Source of the DNA: Humulus lupulus
Lineage: Eukaryota; Streptophyta; Magnoliopsida; Rosales; Cannabaceae
Reading direction: 5' to 3'
Length of the DNA stretch: 64,000 nucleotides
Assembly: GCF_963169125.1 (NCBI RefSeq)
Contig: NC_084796.1
Location: 86,883,888 to 86,947,887 of the forward strand
A program made the position numbers and the translations under genes. Of the stretch, positions 55,701-64,000 are shown one piece after another (the stretch's first letter is position 1; the number at the start of each line of letters is the position of its first letter). The notes beneath the pieces were generated by a model. The model searched no databases. It had not been told where the DNA came from and saw only the letters and a program-made list of their open reading frames with translations.

Positions 55701-56480
55701 GGGCTATTATTGCTAGGCATGCCTGTTATGATTTGGTAATATGTTATTACTGTTCATGAGCATATTAATTTTTCTTGCTGAGCTTCGGCTCACGGGTGCT
55801 ATGTGGTGCAGGTAAAGGCAAAAGAAATTTGGATCATCCTTGAGTTGGAGAGCTTAGGTGACAATGTGTAAATATGTGGCTGCTCGACCGCCACGGTCGA
55901 GGGTTGAAAGAGGAACTAGGGTTAAACCCTATTTTGCCGCTTAGGTCGGCTGCTTGTAAATATTTTGTTGTAATTAACATTTAAATTATATTTTTGGGAT
56001 CCCAATGTATATGGTAAATGCTTTAGTGAAACGTTGTATCTTAACCAAAAAATTTAACCCTAAATCGCTAATCATACTTAGTTACACGATTATGGCCAAA
56101 TGACTCGATTAGCGAGTTTAGCACTGTTTAAAATGCACACCGTAATGGTCCCTAGAGTTTAGGGCATTACAACAGGTCCTCCATTTGTGGGTTCTGGTAG
56201 GGGTGGAGGCCCTAGTGATCAGAAGAGGAAGGTTCCTGATACCTTCCAAGCTCCAGGTCCTGACAGGTGACCACATGGTATTACAATGGGTCATCAGGGT
56301 GGCTGTGAGGCCTGGAAGACTTATCCTGAGTGCCCTAGGTATAAGAGGCACCATTTGGAGGAGGGTAGGGCAAAGGCATGCTTCTTATGTGGAGCAGTGG
56401 GTCATTTCAAGAAAGACTGCCCAAAAGCAAGAAAGAAAGAACCCAGAAAAGTGGACAGCTCGGCCCCAGCTCGAGTGTTC
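52705..56480 (+). pseudogene. gag of element D, split by a solo LTR
   Basis: ATG at 52705 with a stop four codons later; then the QDDQGQNNRLGQENDQ-type N-terminus. The gag core is at 52937-53305 (WEPLYERFRKQQPLVFEGIA, NVEQWMSMITTILDFM, FREDARIWWEVISQTR, FNEKYYN). A frameshift follows near 53300, the frame resumes (EYALKFDRLAKFA), and a TAG is near 53462. The gene is cut at 53549 by the solo LTR and continues at 56177 with GPPFVGSGRGGGPSDQ, a stop near 56268, and a perfect knuckle [14 protein letters not shown] (56380-56421). Many lesions. Confidence 0.88.
53550..56171 (+). mobile_element. Solo LTR of the Tekay/Del family, 2622 bp, inside gag of element D
   Basis: Begins TGTAATGACCC and ends GGGCATTACA, with a perfect target duplication ACAGG (53545-53549 and 56172-56176). 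Same family and orientation as the LTRs of D. Contains the GC-rich island (54528-54640), a series of AGTCACTCAT repeats (55440-55560), and the conserved CTTCGGCTCACGGGTGCTAT block at about 55782-55801. Confidence 0.93.
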
Positions 56481-59400
56481 GCATTGACACAAGCAGAAGC
56501 TGAGGCTTCACCCTCAGTAGTTACAGGTCAGCTTCTTAGTGCTGGAACCCCTTATACTGTTTTTATTGATTCTGGTGCTACACATTCTTTTGTTGCTAGT
56601 AGAATTATTGATAGACTGTGTAGACCATGTGATTATTATGTTGTGGGGTTCGGGACATTATTACCCACTGGGGAGTTAGTAGTATCGAGGAGATGGGTCA
56701 AATCTTTACTAGTGATAGTGGATTTGATAGAGTTAGTTATGACTGACTTTAACATGATTCTGGGTATGGACTGGTTGGTGAAGTATGGGGCAACCATAGA
56801 TTGCAGAAGGAATATGGTCACCTTTGAGCCTGAAGGTGAGGATCCTTTTGTGTTTGTTGGTACTGTGCATGGACCTCGTATACCTATGATTTCTATTTTG
56901 AGGGCTAGAGACATATTGCAAGAAGGTTGCATCTCACCTTGGGGTGCGCCAATTCTATTTATGAAGAAGAAAGATGGTTCCCTGAGGATGTGTATTGATT
57001 ACAAAGAACTGAATAAGTTAACAATTAAGAATAAGTATCCTCTGCCAAGGATAGATGATCTGTTTGATCAGTTGTAAGGTAAAAGGATATTCTCAAAGAT
57101 AGACCTTCGTTCTGGTTATCATCAGTTAAGGGTCAAGGAGGGAGACATACCAAAGACTACTTTTTGCACTAGATATGGGCATTATGAGTTCTTAGTCATG
57201 TCTTTTGGATTGACTAATGCCCTAGCTGCTTTTATGGATTTAATGAACAAAGTGTTCAAGGATTATCTGGACCAGTTTGTGATCGTCTTCATCGATGATA
57301 TTCTGGTTTATTCTTAGTCAGAGTCAGAACATGAACAGCATTTGAGATTGGTACTACAGAGACTGAGGGAACATAGATTATTTGCAAAGTTCAAGAAGTG
57401 TGAGTTCTGGTTATCTCAAGTATCTTTCCTTGGGCACATTGTCAGTAAGGAGGGGATTAAAGTAGATCCATCCAAGATTGAGGTAGTCAGAGATTGTCCA
57501 AGGCTAAAGAATGCTTCTGAGGTTAGAAGCTTCCTTGGATTGGCAGGTTATTACAGAAGTTTTGTGGAAGGGTTCTCAAAGATTGCCACTTCATTGACTG
57601 AGCTGACACGGAAGAATTAGAAGTTTGTGTGGTCAGAAAGGTGTGAGAACAACTTCCAGGAAATGAAGCAAAAGTTGATTACAGCTCTAGTTCTGAGTCT
57701 CCCAACAGATCAGGAGAAGTTTGTAATATACTGTGATGCCTCACATCAGGGCTTGGGTTGTGTTTTGATGCAGGTAGGAAAGGTGATTGTTTATGCTTCA
57801 CGTCAGCTAAAGGAGTATGAACAGAGATATCCCTTTCATGGTTTAGAGTTGGTGGTTGTGGTCTTTGCTTTGAAGGTATGGAGGCATTACCTTTATGGGG
57901 AGAAGTGTGAGATTTACACTGACCGCAAGAGCCTGAAATACTTCTTCACACAGAAAGACTTGAATATGAGACAAAGGCGTTGGCTGGAGTTAGTAAAAGA
58001 TTATGACTGTGAGATTTTGTATCATCCAGGAAAGGCCAACGTGGTAGCTGATGCTTTAAGCTGGAAGGGTCTGGGATAGATTTATAGTGCGAGGCTGATA
58101 GCCAGAGAGTTAGCAGAGGATATGACTAGAGCTGGTATAGAGTTGCTGGTGGGCCAGTTGGCCAATATTATGCTACAGTCTACACTGTTGGAGAGAATCA
58201 AGGAGGGTCAGTTGGGTGATCCACAACTGATCAAGATCAGAGATGATGTTTTGGCTGGAGTATCCAGAGATTATACAGTGTTTGATTTGGGCTTTTTGAG
58301 GTACAAGGGTCAGATATATCTTCCGTTAGACACTGCTTTGAGGCGAGAGATTCTGGATGAATCTCATACTACTCCTTACTCTTTGCATCCAGGCACCACG
58401 AAGATGTATCAGGATGTGAGATCATTGTATTGGTGGCCTGGAATGAAGAAGGATGTAGTGGAATATGTGGCTAAGTGATTGACATGTCAATAGGTCAAGG
58501 CTGAGCATCAGAGGCTAGTAGGGTTATTGCAGCCTCTAGACATCCCAAAGTGGAAATGGGAGGACTTCACAATGGATTTCGTGGTAGGGTTACCCAGGAC
58601 TATTGGTCAACATGATTTAGTTTGGGTTATTGTGGATCGCTACACCAAGTCAGCTCACTTCTTGCCAATGAGGACTACATATACAGTTGACCAGTATGCA
58701 TATCTCTATGTGAGAGAGATCATGCGCCTCCATGGAGCACCGAGGTCAATCGTGTCAGATCGGGACCCCACTTTCACTTCCAAGTTATGGGGGAGTTTAC
58801 AGAGGAACACAGTTAAAAGTTCAGTACTTCTTATCATACTCAGATAGATGGACAATCTGAGAGGATGATTCAGATATTAGAGGACATGCTGCGAGCATGT
58901 GTGCTGGACTTTGGTGGATCCTGGAGTAAGTATCTACCTTTGATAGAGTTTTCCTACAACAACAGTTATCAGTCTACCATTGGTGTGGCACCTTATGAGA
59001 TGATGTATGGTAGGAAATACAAATCTCCCATTCATTGGGATGAGATAGGGGAAATGAGATACTTGGGTCCTGAGGCAGTTCAGAGGACTAGTGAGGCCAT
59101 TGAGAAGATTAGAGCTCAAATGCTCGCTTCTCAAAGCAGACAGAAAAGTTATGCAGATCCCAAGCGCGTGAACGTGGAATTCCAAGTGGGAGACTATGTT
59201 TTCCTTAGATTCTCGCCATGGAAATGGGTGAGAAGGTTTGGGAAGAAGGGCAAGCTCAGCCTTAGATTTGTAGGTCCATTTGAAATCCTGGAGAGGATTG
59301 GTCAGGTGGCTTACAAGTTGGCCTTACAACCGGCATTTTCGGCCGTGCATAACGTATTTCATGTGTTAAGCTCTTCGGAGGTATGTATCTGATGTGACTC

Positions 59401-59605
59401 ACTTTTTAGTTATGAAGATCTGGAGCTTGAGGCAGATCTCTCCTATGAGGAATAGCCAGTCTAGATACTTGACAGAAAGGACAAGGTCCCCGGGAATAAA
59501 ACTATACCTTTGGTTAAGGTATTATGGAGGAACAGTAAGGTCGAGGAAGTGACCTGGGAGCTGGAATCAGATATGCAGAATCAGTATCCCGAGCTGTTTA
59601 GGTAA
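56481..59605 (+). pseudogene. pol of element D: protease, RT, RNase H, integrase, chromodomain
   Basis: Protease [20 protein letters not shown] near 56559 and [20 protein letters not shown]. The frame then passes directly from ARDILQEGC to [16 protein letters not shown] (about 56930), so the usual pre-RT segment of about 70-80 residues is missing. [22 protein letters not shown], a stop at 57076, FIDDILVYS near 57290, stop. RNase H 57627-58079 ([25 protein letters not shown]). Integrase 58122-59392 (zinc finger with LTCQ; MDFVVGLP, SDRDPTFTS; a frameshift near 58800; YNNSYQSTIGVAPYEMMYGR). Chromodomain at about 59450-59600 (ILDRKDKVPGNKTIPLVKVL, WRNSKVEEVTWE), ending TAA at 59603-59605. The chromodomain would bind modified histone tails to guide integration. 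Confidence 0.9.
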
Positions 59606-59628
59606 ATTTTGAGGATGAAATTTCTGTA

Positions 59629-59641
59629 AGGAAGGGATAGT
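59629..59641 (+). promoter_or_regulatory. Polypurine tract of element D
   Basis: AGGAAGGGATAGT directly precedes the 3' LTR start TGTAATGCC at 59642. Confidence 0.8.
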
Positions 59642-60001
59642 TGTAATGCCCCAAAATCCCTAATGAGGTTTAATGGTTTAATTAGTAGGTCGGGAGGGCC
59701 ATAATTGATTTATTACGCCATTAAATTATTATATGCATGTTTATGTGAATTATATTATTATATGATGATAAATGCATGTTTGTGGGTCCACATTTCATTA
59801 TAAGGGCAATTTGGTAATTTGGCCCCTTGAGGGCATAATTGTATATTTTCATGCATGTTGGTGAATTATTGATGAAGCCACATTATAATGTGGATTTTTT
59901 CGAGCTGTTCAGCATGAGACGATCTCTTAATGCAAGTTAGCGGTTTGGTCATAACGGGGTTAATTTTGGGGCTCGGGGTGAGTCTCGGGGCAATTTGGTG
60001 A
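59642..60001 (+). mobile_element. 3' LTR of element D, first 360 bp
   Basis: Starts TGTAATGCCCCAAAATCCC and aligns with the 5' LTR and the solo LTRs until CAATTTGGTGA at 60001, where the LTR of element E begins. The rest must lie to the right of the window. Confidence 0.9.
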
Positions 60002-60724
60002 TGTTGACGCAGTTCTTCGGCAACAGATAATTAATAGAATAAAGAGTGGGATTAGTGTTAAATAATGAACCGTAATAGATGAATGATCTCAAAGTAAAAT
60101 GATAACACGAATGCTTTTTTAGGTGGTTCAAAGGTTAAAATCCTTCTAGTCCACCAACCAATATTATTGATATCTCTCTGATATTCTTTACAGGGTATTT
60201 CCTTACATATTAGAATCCAACCCCTTGCAACTCCCAGGGTCTCCATATTTATAGGGAGAGGGCACCTGGGGGTTGGCAAGGGAGGTCATCCCGTGACCTT
60301 CTTACCCATCATGTCACTTCTGTGACATTCATGATTAATTCCTAAAACCTGACAATGAAGTGTGGTCTAATCAATAGGAAAGGGGGATAATGGGCCGCAC
60401 GACCTAACCCAATCATGGATGCCTGAACACGCACGTTTATGCTGCGTGTCTGAAAATTCAAGGATGGATTAGACACGTGATGTCTGATATATGCACGTTT
60501 ACATTGCGTGGTTGAATTTATAAAAGGTCAGAGGTGCCAACTCAAGCTCGTACCCCGAGCTTGACGTAGCCCGACTCCTTAGTAATCTCATTAAGCCTTT
60601 GGTTACCTTGAGCTAAAGAGGTAGGATCTTGTAACAGTAGCTCCGGGTACATGGCATCCACGTGGCTGATATAATTATGCCCTCTCTCAGCTCTCTAATA
60701 GCCCGTGGATAATTAGGGCGTACA
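60002..60724 (-). mobile_element. 3' LTR of element E, 723 bp
   Basis: Plus strand TGTTGACGCAG...GGGCGTACA, i.e. TG...CA in both senses. TATA box on the minus strand (CCTATAAATATGG) at about 60246-60258. Boundaries come from the junction with the LTR of D and from the adjoining purine tract; no second LTR is in the window to confirm them. Confidence 0.75.
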
Positions 60725-60740
60725 TTTTCCCCCCAAGCCC
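60725..60740 (-). promoter_or_regulatory. Polypurine tract of element E
   Basis: The minus strand reads GCTTGGGGGGAAAA directly upstream of the LTR start, as in elements C and B. Confidence 0.8.
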
Positions 60741-60987
60741 CTACTCGTGGCACATGACATCACCTAGGGCCACAGTGGGGGCTTTTAGGCTTCTTTGTGG
60801 ACTCTTCACGTTCTGCCCATTACGCTGGTATCGAATACGTGGAGCATCGTGGTTGGTGACGATCCGTCTTCCGAGAACCGCATTAAATGGCCTAGCCTAT
60901 CTTCGACTGTCGTTTTGTCTTTTGAGTAGTGATCCTCGTATCCTACATCAAGACAATCGAACGACCCTCATCCTTTGGCCTTTTATG

Positions 60988-61751
60988 TATATAAAAGGGC
61001 TGGCCACCTTTCGCATGGGCTACCCTCTCATTTGAAAATTTTCTCATTTCTTCTCTCTTACCAGTCTCAAAAACCTTTCTTTCTTCCGGTCACTGTTCCC
61101 AGCGTTCCAGAAGTTCAGACACGAGAGCTCCTTTGAGACTTCGGTACCAACAATCCCAACAGGATTTCAACCCAGACGACCCTTTCAGTCTCTTCATAGC
61201 AAAACAATTCTGTAAGTCCTCCGTTTGTGCATGTTTTAAATGTTTTCCTTCACTGTTGCTTAGGTAAACTTTCTCTTTAATCGCATGCGGTAGGTTGCTT
61301 GTCTTCTGCTCTTTTTTGCTAGTATTTTATGCGTAGGTTTTTATCCTAGGGGTGTCGACCGTAGAAAAAACCACTTAGGAGCATGACTCATAGGATACAA
61401 TTTCTGGGGTGATTTTCTGGGTAAACGTTTTATGCCTGTTTGGAATAACCAGTTCTTAGGGTGCAAAAACCGGGTAGCTTAGGGGACACGCTTCACAGGC
61501 GGTTTTGCCTACTATTGCCTACTGAAACTTTCCTTCTAAGGCAAACTTTTACCCTGACCCTCCTGACACACGGAGTCCAAGTAATCGGGGACCCGTTGGG
61601 AGCACAGGCGCGTGTTCATAGAACCGCGTGGTCTCACTCGCCACGGGCTGAGATTACCTCAGCCCGTGTAAAGAAAACACTTCGTGCTAGATTCTTTCTT
61701 ATGCTTAGGTCACCCTTTCTAAATTTTCTTCTTTGTTCGTCAGGCGACCAG
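60988..61751 (+). promoter_or_regulatory. Putative promoter, 5' UTR and leader intron of the antisense gene of E
   Basis: A strong TATA box TATATAAAAG is at 60988-60997, plus strand. About 215 bp downstream comes a donor ATTCT/GTAAGTCC at 61212 and an acceptor TTTGTTCGTCAG ending at 61743, then the ATG at 61752. Same architecture as in element C (32897-33506), although the sequences are clearly different. No other coding signal in 60741-61751 survives comparison. Confidence 0.6.
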
Positions 61752-64000
61752 ATGGGACCAAAGAAGAGCGCACCCAAGAAGAGTGCTGGTAGCTCATCTT
61801 CCCAGCAAACCAACAAAGGAAAGGAGGTGGCCATGGACTCCCCGATCCCCGACTTCGATCCAACTGTGGAGAAGGAGGTCGAGGTGGGGCCCGACGCTTT
61901 TTTCGAGGCCGAGAGGATCGCCTCGAAGGTCACCACTCTGGGGAAAGTGAATAAAATCTTGCTTTCCCATAACATTGAGATAGGGAGGGGCGCCCTGGAC
62001 GCTCGACCTCCCCTCCGCTTGATGAGGAGTATGCCGCCTGGAGCGCCGAGCATCTCAAGGCCGGGGCTTTCCTCCCACTAGACCAGTACTTCGCGGATTT
62101 TTTAAATTATGTGAAGTTGCCTCCCTTCCAGCTCCCCCCTTACTCATATCGTCTGTTAGCGGGGTTGAAGTATCTATTCCTGAAGCAGGAATGGGAGGTC
62201 CCCACGCCAACGGACATCCTCTACTTCTTCTGCCTCAAAGCCAGCCCGGAGTAGCGGGGGCGAGGCGACGGGTTCTACTACCTGACCCGTTTTCCAAATT
62301 TGGCTGCGATCATCGAGCTGCCCAGCCACCCCAATGACTTTAAGGACCAGTTCTTTATGTCAAAGGGGTTTCAAAACTGTGAGCACCATTATTTCAACCG
62401 TCCTCGTAAGTACCTCCTACTCTCAGCTCGTAAGTTGACTGCTAATTAGCCTCTTTTTATTCGTTCTTGACTTAGAAACTATCATGCATCTATTTTTGCG
62501 AGGACGGCCAAGTTAGTGACCCTTGGGGGTCAATATGAGACCTTGGCGGGGCTCCCCCCAAGTGAAAAGGATTATCGCCAGCTCGTGTCCGACGAGACGA
62601 TGCTGGCGTGCAAGTTAATCTCTCCAGGCCAGACTTTGGCCTTGAGGAGACTGCGGACCCTCCCCCCTGCTTGCGAGATGGCGCCCATCCCCGAGGAGGA
62701 GGTCGCGGGCGAGGATGAGGAAGAGGTGCCCCTCTTGTGGCAGAAGCGGGCTTTGGAGGTCGTCCAAGAAGTAAATATGGAGAGGGCCTAGTCCGGGGCA
62801 GCAGCCGGCCCCTCCAGCCAAGGTAATCCTTATTTATTTAGGGATTTAGATAGGGCCACTGCAGACTTAAGGCTTGCTAGGTTTAATCTCGGCCAACTCG
62901 TTCACCGCCACCGAACAGACCCAGACCGCAACATCACTTTACTCCAGTGTGTTGACCAGCTCGTGTTGCGTAATGACATGGGCCGCCCTAGGGGAACTGT
63001 AGTAGTAGCAACACCCTAGCCTTTAGGTTGGCCTTATTTGAGGAGTATGGGACCAATCTTAGGTCGTGGCCCTCCCTTCTGGAGGATGTATTAGCTCCGG
63101 GTATTAGGCAGTACGTAAAGGAGTCTAGCCCTGAGGCGGATCCAGATCCAGAACCTCTTCTCACTCGCGAGGTCATTACCTTAGACTCTCCCGTAGAAGC
63201 TCCGGGGCCAGAGGTCGTGACAATAGATTCCTCCTCTAGCTCGGAGGGTAGGACCTTTTTCTATATACTAGTTTTTTTTCTATCAAAGTATTTTTACATG
63301 TATATTAATACTTTGCTGTCTTTGTTTCAGCCGAGGAGATGTCGCAGGCCAGGGATGATAACTTGCGGGCCATGTTCCAGGGGGGAAATCCTCCCTCCGG
63401 GCCCTTGGTGAAGAGGGTCCGGTTGACGAAGAAGGTTGTTGGGACATCCTCCAAGTCCTCGGCTAAGGGGAAAAACCCAGGCCCTTCTGCCACTGAAAAG
63501 GTGCCTCCACCTCCTCTTGCTACAGAGAAGATGGTTCCACCTCCCCCGCGACCTCCCGTTTCTGCTCGGGAAAAGGAGGCGGCCGCTGGGACCTTGTCAA
63601 CTACGACCCCCGAGGTGCGCGTCCCAGTCAACCCTCGAGCCTTGGAGAAAATCCCCGATATCTTTCGGGGGACGGTCTACGAGACTGCAAGCTACATAGT
63701 GGACCACTATTACAACGCCACCCCGAGGGACCTGCGGGAGATCGAGACGAGGAGTCCTGAGAACGTGATGGAGTCTTCATTGGGAATGACCCTCACGGTA
63801 AGTAAGCTCTACCATTCATTTCTTTTCATTTGCTTTATTTCTAAGGCATCCGCCTTACACATTTTTTCTTTCTTGCAGGCAGCTTTGGCTCTTCTCCGGA
63901 GCATATCCCGATCAGGGGCCAGGCTCGAGGAGATGAGGAGCGAGCACCAGACTGCCCTGGCTGCCCTTGCGACTACCCAGAAACAGGAGCAGGACGCCAA
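61752..64000 (+). pseudogene. Antisense accessory gene of element E, multi-exon, runs off the window
   Basis: Starts MGPKKSAPKKSAGSSSSQQT at 61752, a very basic N-terminus. A one-base frame change near 62000 leads into the gypsy-type transposon domain: EHLKAGAFLPLDQYFADFLN, LPPYSYRLLAGLKYLFLKQ, ILYFFCLKASPE with a TAG at about 62252. Exon end 62405, intron 62406-62475, next exon with NYHASIFARTAKLVTLGGQY to about 62822. Later coding pieces are at 63028-63247, then a GT..AG intron to 63330, exon 63331-63797 (EEMSQARDDNLRAMFQGGNP) and intron 63798-63878. A coiled-coil part starts at 63879 and continues past 64000. The exon structure between 62823 and 63028 is unclear. Confidence 0.65.

Larger units (their letters stand above)
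49819..60001 (+). mobile_element. Tekay/Del-type chromovirus element D, right end outside window
   Basis: 5' LTR 49819-52261, initiator-Met primer site, gag, protease, RT, RNase H, integrase, chromodomain, purine tract, and a 3' LTR starting at 59642 that is cut at 60001 by element E. A solo LTR of the same family (53550-56171) interrupts gag. Long LTRs (about 2.4-2.6 kb), CX2CX4HX4C knuckle, [11 protein letters not shown] motif and a C-terminal chromodomain give the lineage. At least ten stops and an internal deletion make it dead. Confidence 0.88.
60002..64000 (-). mobile_element. Tat-type element E, 3' end only (3' LTR and antisense gene)
   Basis: The 3' LTR (60002-60724), a purine tract on the minus strand and a plus-strand antisense gene have the same order as in element C, so the element is in minus orientation and its gag-pol should lie to the right of 64000. 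Inserted into the 3' LTR of D; the left flank is GGTGA. Neither the other LTR nor the second copy of the duplication is visible. Confidence 0.75.

Overview
This window is repeat-dominated nuclear DNA of a flowering plant, probably a eudicot. It is a nest of LTR retrotransposons around one recognisable host gene, the translation initiation factor eIF3g, plus a degenerate tRNA-Val. Evidence for a plant: Ty3/gypsy elements of the Tat, Athila and Tekay/Del lineages, GT..AG introns, and a plant-like eIF3g. There are no bacterial operons, ribosome-binding sites or CRISPR arrays.

Layout. (1) 1-8572: left-truncated Tat-lineage element A (minus), with gag-protease, an antisense gene remnant and a 5' LTR split by a solo Tekay-type LTR (5480-8106, TSD GTGCG). 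RT-RNase H-integrase is deleted. A sits in an Athila-like element (minus; protease and gag at 8573-13110) that carries another solo LTR (10173-12480, TSD CCTCT). (2) 13111-17700: AT-rich Athila-type leader and LTR debris in both orientations, a tandem array, and a probable LTR insertion (15720-16642). (3) 17700-24855: tRNA-Val (CAC) relic and the eIF3g locus. The host gene lies on the minus strand from about 24290 to 18966. Two nearly identical 1.5-kb non-autonomous LTR elements inserted into it in opposite orientation, and the exon block between them (20543-22141) is now flipped to the plus strand. (4) 24856-49617: complete Tat element B (plus, TSD GTATG), with gag-pol forward and a spliced antisense gene between pol and the 3' LTR. 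Its integrase is split by complete Tat element C (32072-43692, minus, TSD GAACG). (5) 49819-60001: Tekay/Del chromovirus D (plus) with initiator-Met primer site, chromodomain and long LTRs. A solo LTR of its own family lies in its gag (53550-56171, TSD ACAGG). (6) 60002-64000: another Tat-type element E (minus), inserted in D's 3' LTR. Only its 3' LTR and antisense gene are in the window.

How the parts work together. The Tat elements share one plan: LTR, primer site, gag-protease-RT-RNase H-second RNase H-integrase on one strand, then a separate intron-containing gene on the other strand with its own TATA box near the 3' LTR. That antisense gene encodes a 'putative gypsy-type transposon' domain plus a coiled coil. 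Every autonomous polyprotein seen has at least one stop or frameshift. The most notable signal is the eIF3g inversion: both the gene halves and the 5-bp target duplications are swapped exactly as expected for recombination between two inverted elements (or for an assembly flip at the same repeats).
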